NCBI GenBank assembly: GCA_003503995.1
Contig: DOCA01000018.1
Coordinates: 712-6,711 of the forward strand
DNA length: 6,000 bases
Direction of reading: 5' to 3'
DNA from: Holosporales bacterium
Lineage (GTDB): Bacteria > Pseudomonadota > Alphaproteobacteria > Caedimonadales > UBA9215
Within the stretch, counting starts at the first letter, position 1. Every line of letters begins with the position of its first letter. Below, one piece after another: positions 5,871-6,000 of this stretch. The notes below the pieces were generated by a model. The model worked only from the letters and a program-made list of their open reading frames with translations. It was not told the origin of the DNA and ran no database searches. The position numbers and the translations under genes are program-made.

Positions 5871-6000
5871 TGTGTATTGCAAGATCTTTTTAGTTTTTTT
5901 CGCCGGTCGCATCAGAGTTGATAAGGCGGTTAGTTTCCATTGAAATGCTTTCTTGATCGGCTGGGTTTAATAAAATAAGAGCTATAGTGATTTAGTTTTG
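5871..6000. other. 130-base right end without a supported gene
   Basis: No start codon with a ribosome site leads into a rightward gene here. On the minus strand one frame is open between stop codons at 5994-5992 and 5892-5890. It reads like coding sequence (ending MET NRLINSDATGEKN) but has only one ATG, at 5940, giving 16 residues. A second minus frame is open from the window edge for about 22 codons. Either could be the tail of a leftward gene outside the window or a degraded fragment. I cannot support one over the other. Confidence 0.3.

Noticed and set aside
1..6000. Mobile elements, CRISPR arrays, tRNA or rRNA genes
   Set aside because: I saw no transposase or integrase, no regularly spaced repeats, no terminal inverted repeats and no tRNA- or rRNA-like sequence on either strand.

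Overview
The window looks like ordinary chromosomal DNA from an AT-rich Gram-negative bacterium. Supporting signs are a glutaredoxin (glutathione system), a periplasmic-type PCu(A)C copper-binding protein with a signal peptide, Shine-Dalgarno sites before most genes and recognisable sigma70-type promoters. A low-GC alphaproteobacterium, perhaps host-associated, would fit. That is an inference from gene content and base composition, since no rRNA or other marker gene is present.

Left side (1-752, minus strand): a two-gene unit reads leftward. The first gene encodes a small MazG-like/dCTPase-type nucleotide pyrophosphohydrolase. Six bases after its stop codon a glutaredoxin with an N-terminal membrane anchor begins, and it runs off the left edge with probably only a few residues missing. 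The 143-base divergent intergenic region (753-895) holds one good promoter candidate for each direction.

Centre (896-5355, plus strand): a probable three-gene operon with gaps of 37 and 25 bases and no visible terminator inside. It encodes a full-length tricorn-type protease (1092 residues, all expected catalytic residues present, no signal peptide), a LOG-family nucleoside-monophosphate phosphoribohydrolase, and an exported PCu(A)C-type copper chaperone with an altered metal motif and an extra Cys/His-rich tail.

Right side (5356-6000): a small exported protein of unknown function has its own extended -10 promoter and is followed by a clear rho-independent terminator. The last 130 bases hold no gene I can support, only a short open stretch on the minus strand that may be the remnant or tail of something.

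The genes suggest peptide and nucleotide turnover beside thiol/copper homeostasis, but the link between them rests on position alone. I see no mobile element, CRISPR array, tRNA or rRNA. I also find no convincing new multi-gene system. The most unusual items are the anchored glutaredoxin, the modified copper chaperone and the tricorn-LOG-copper chaperone arrangement.
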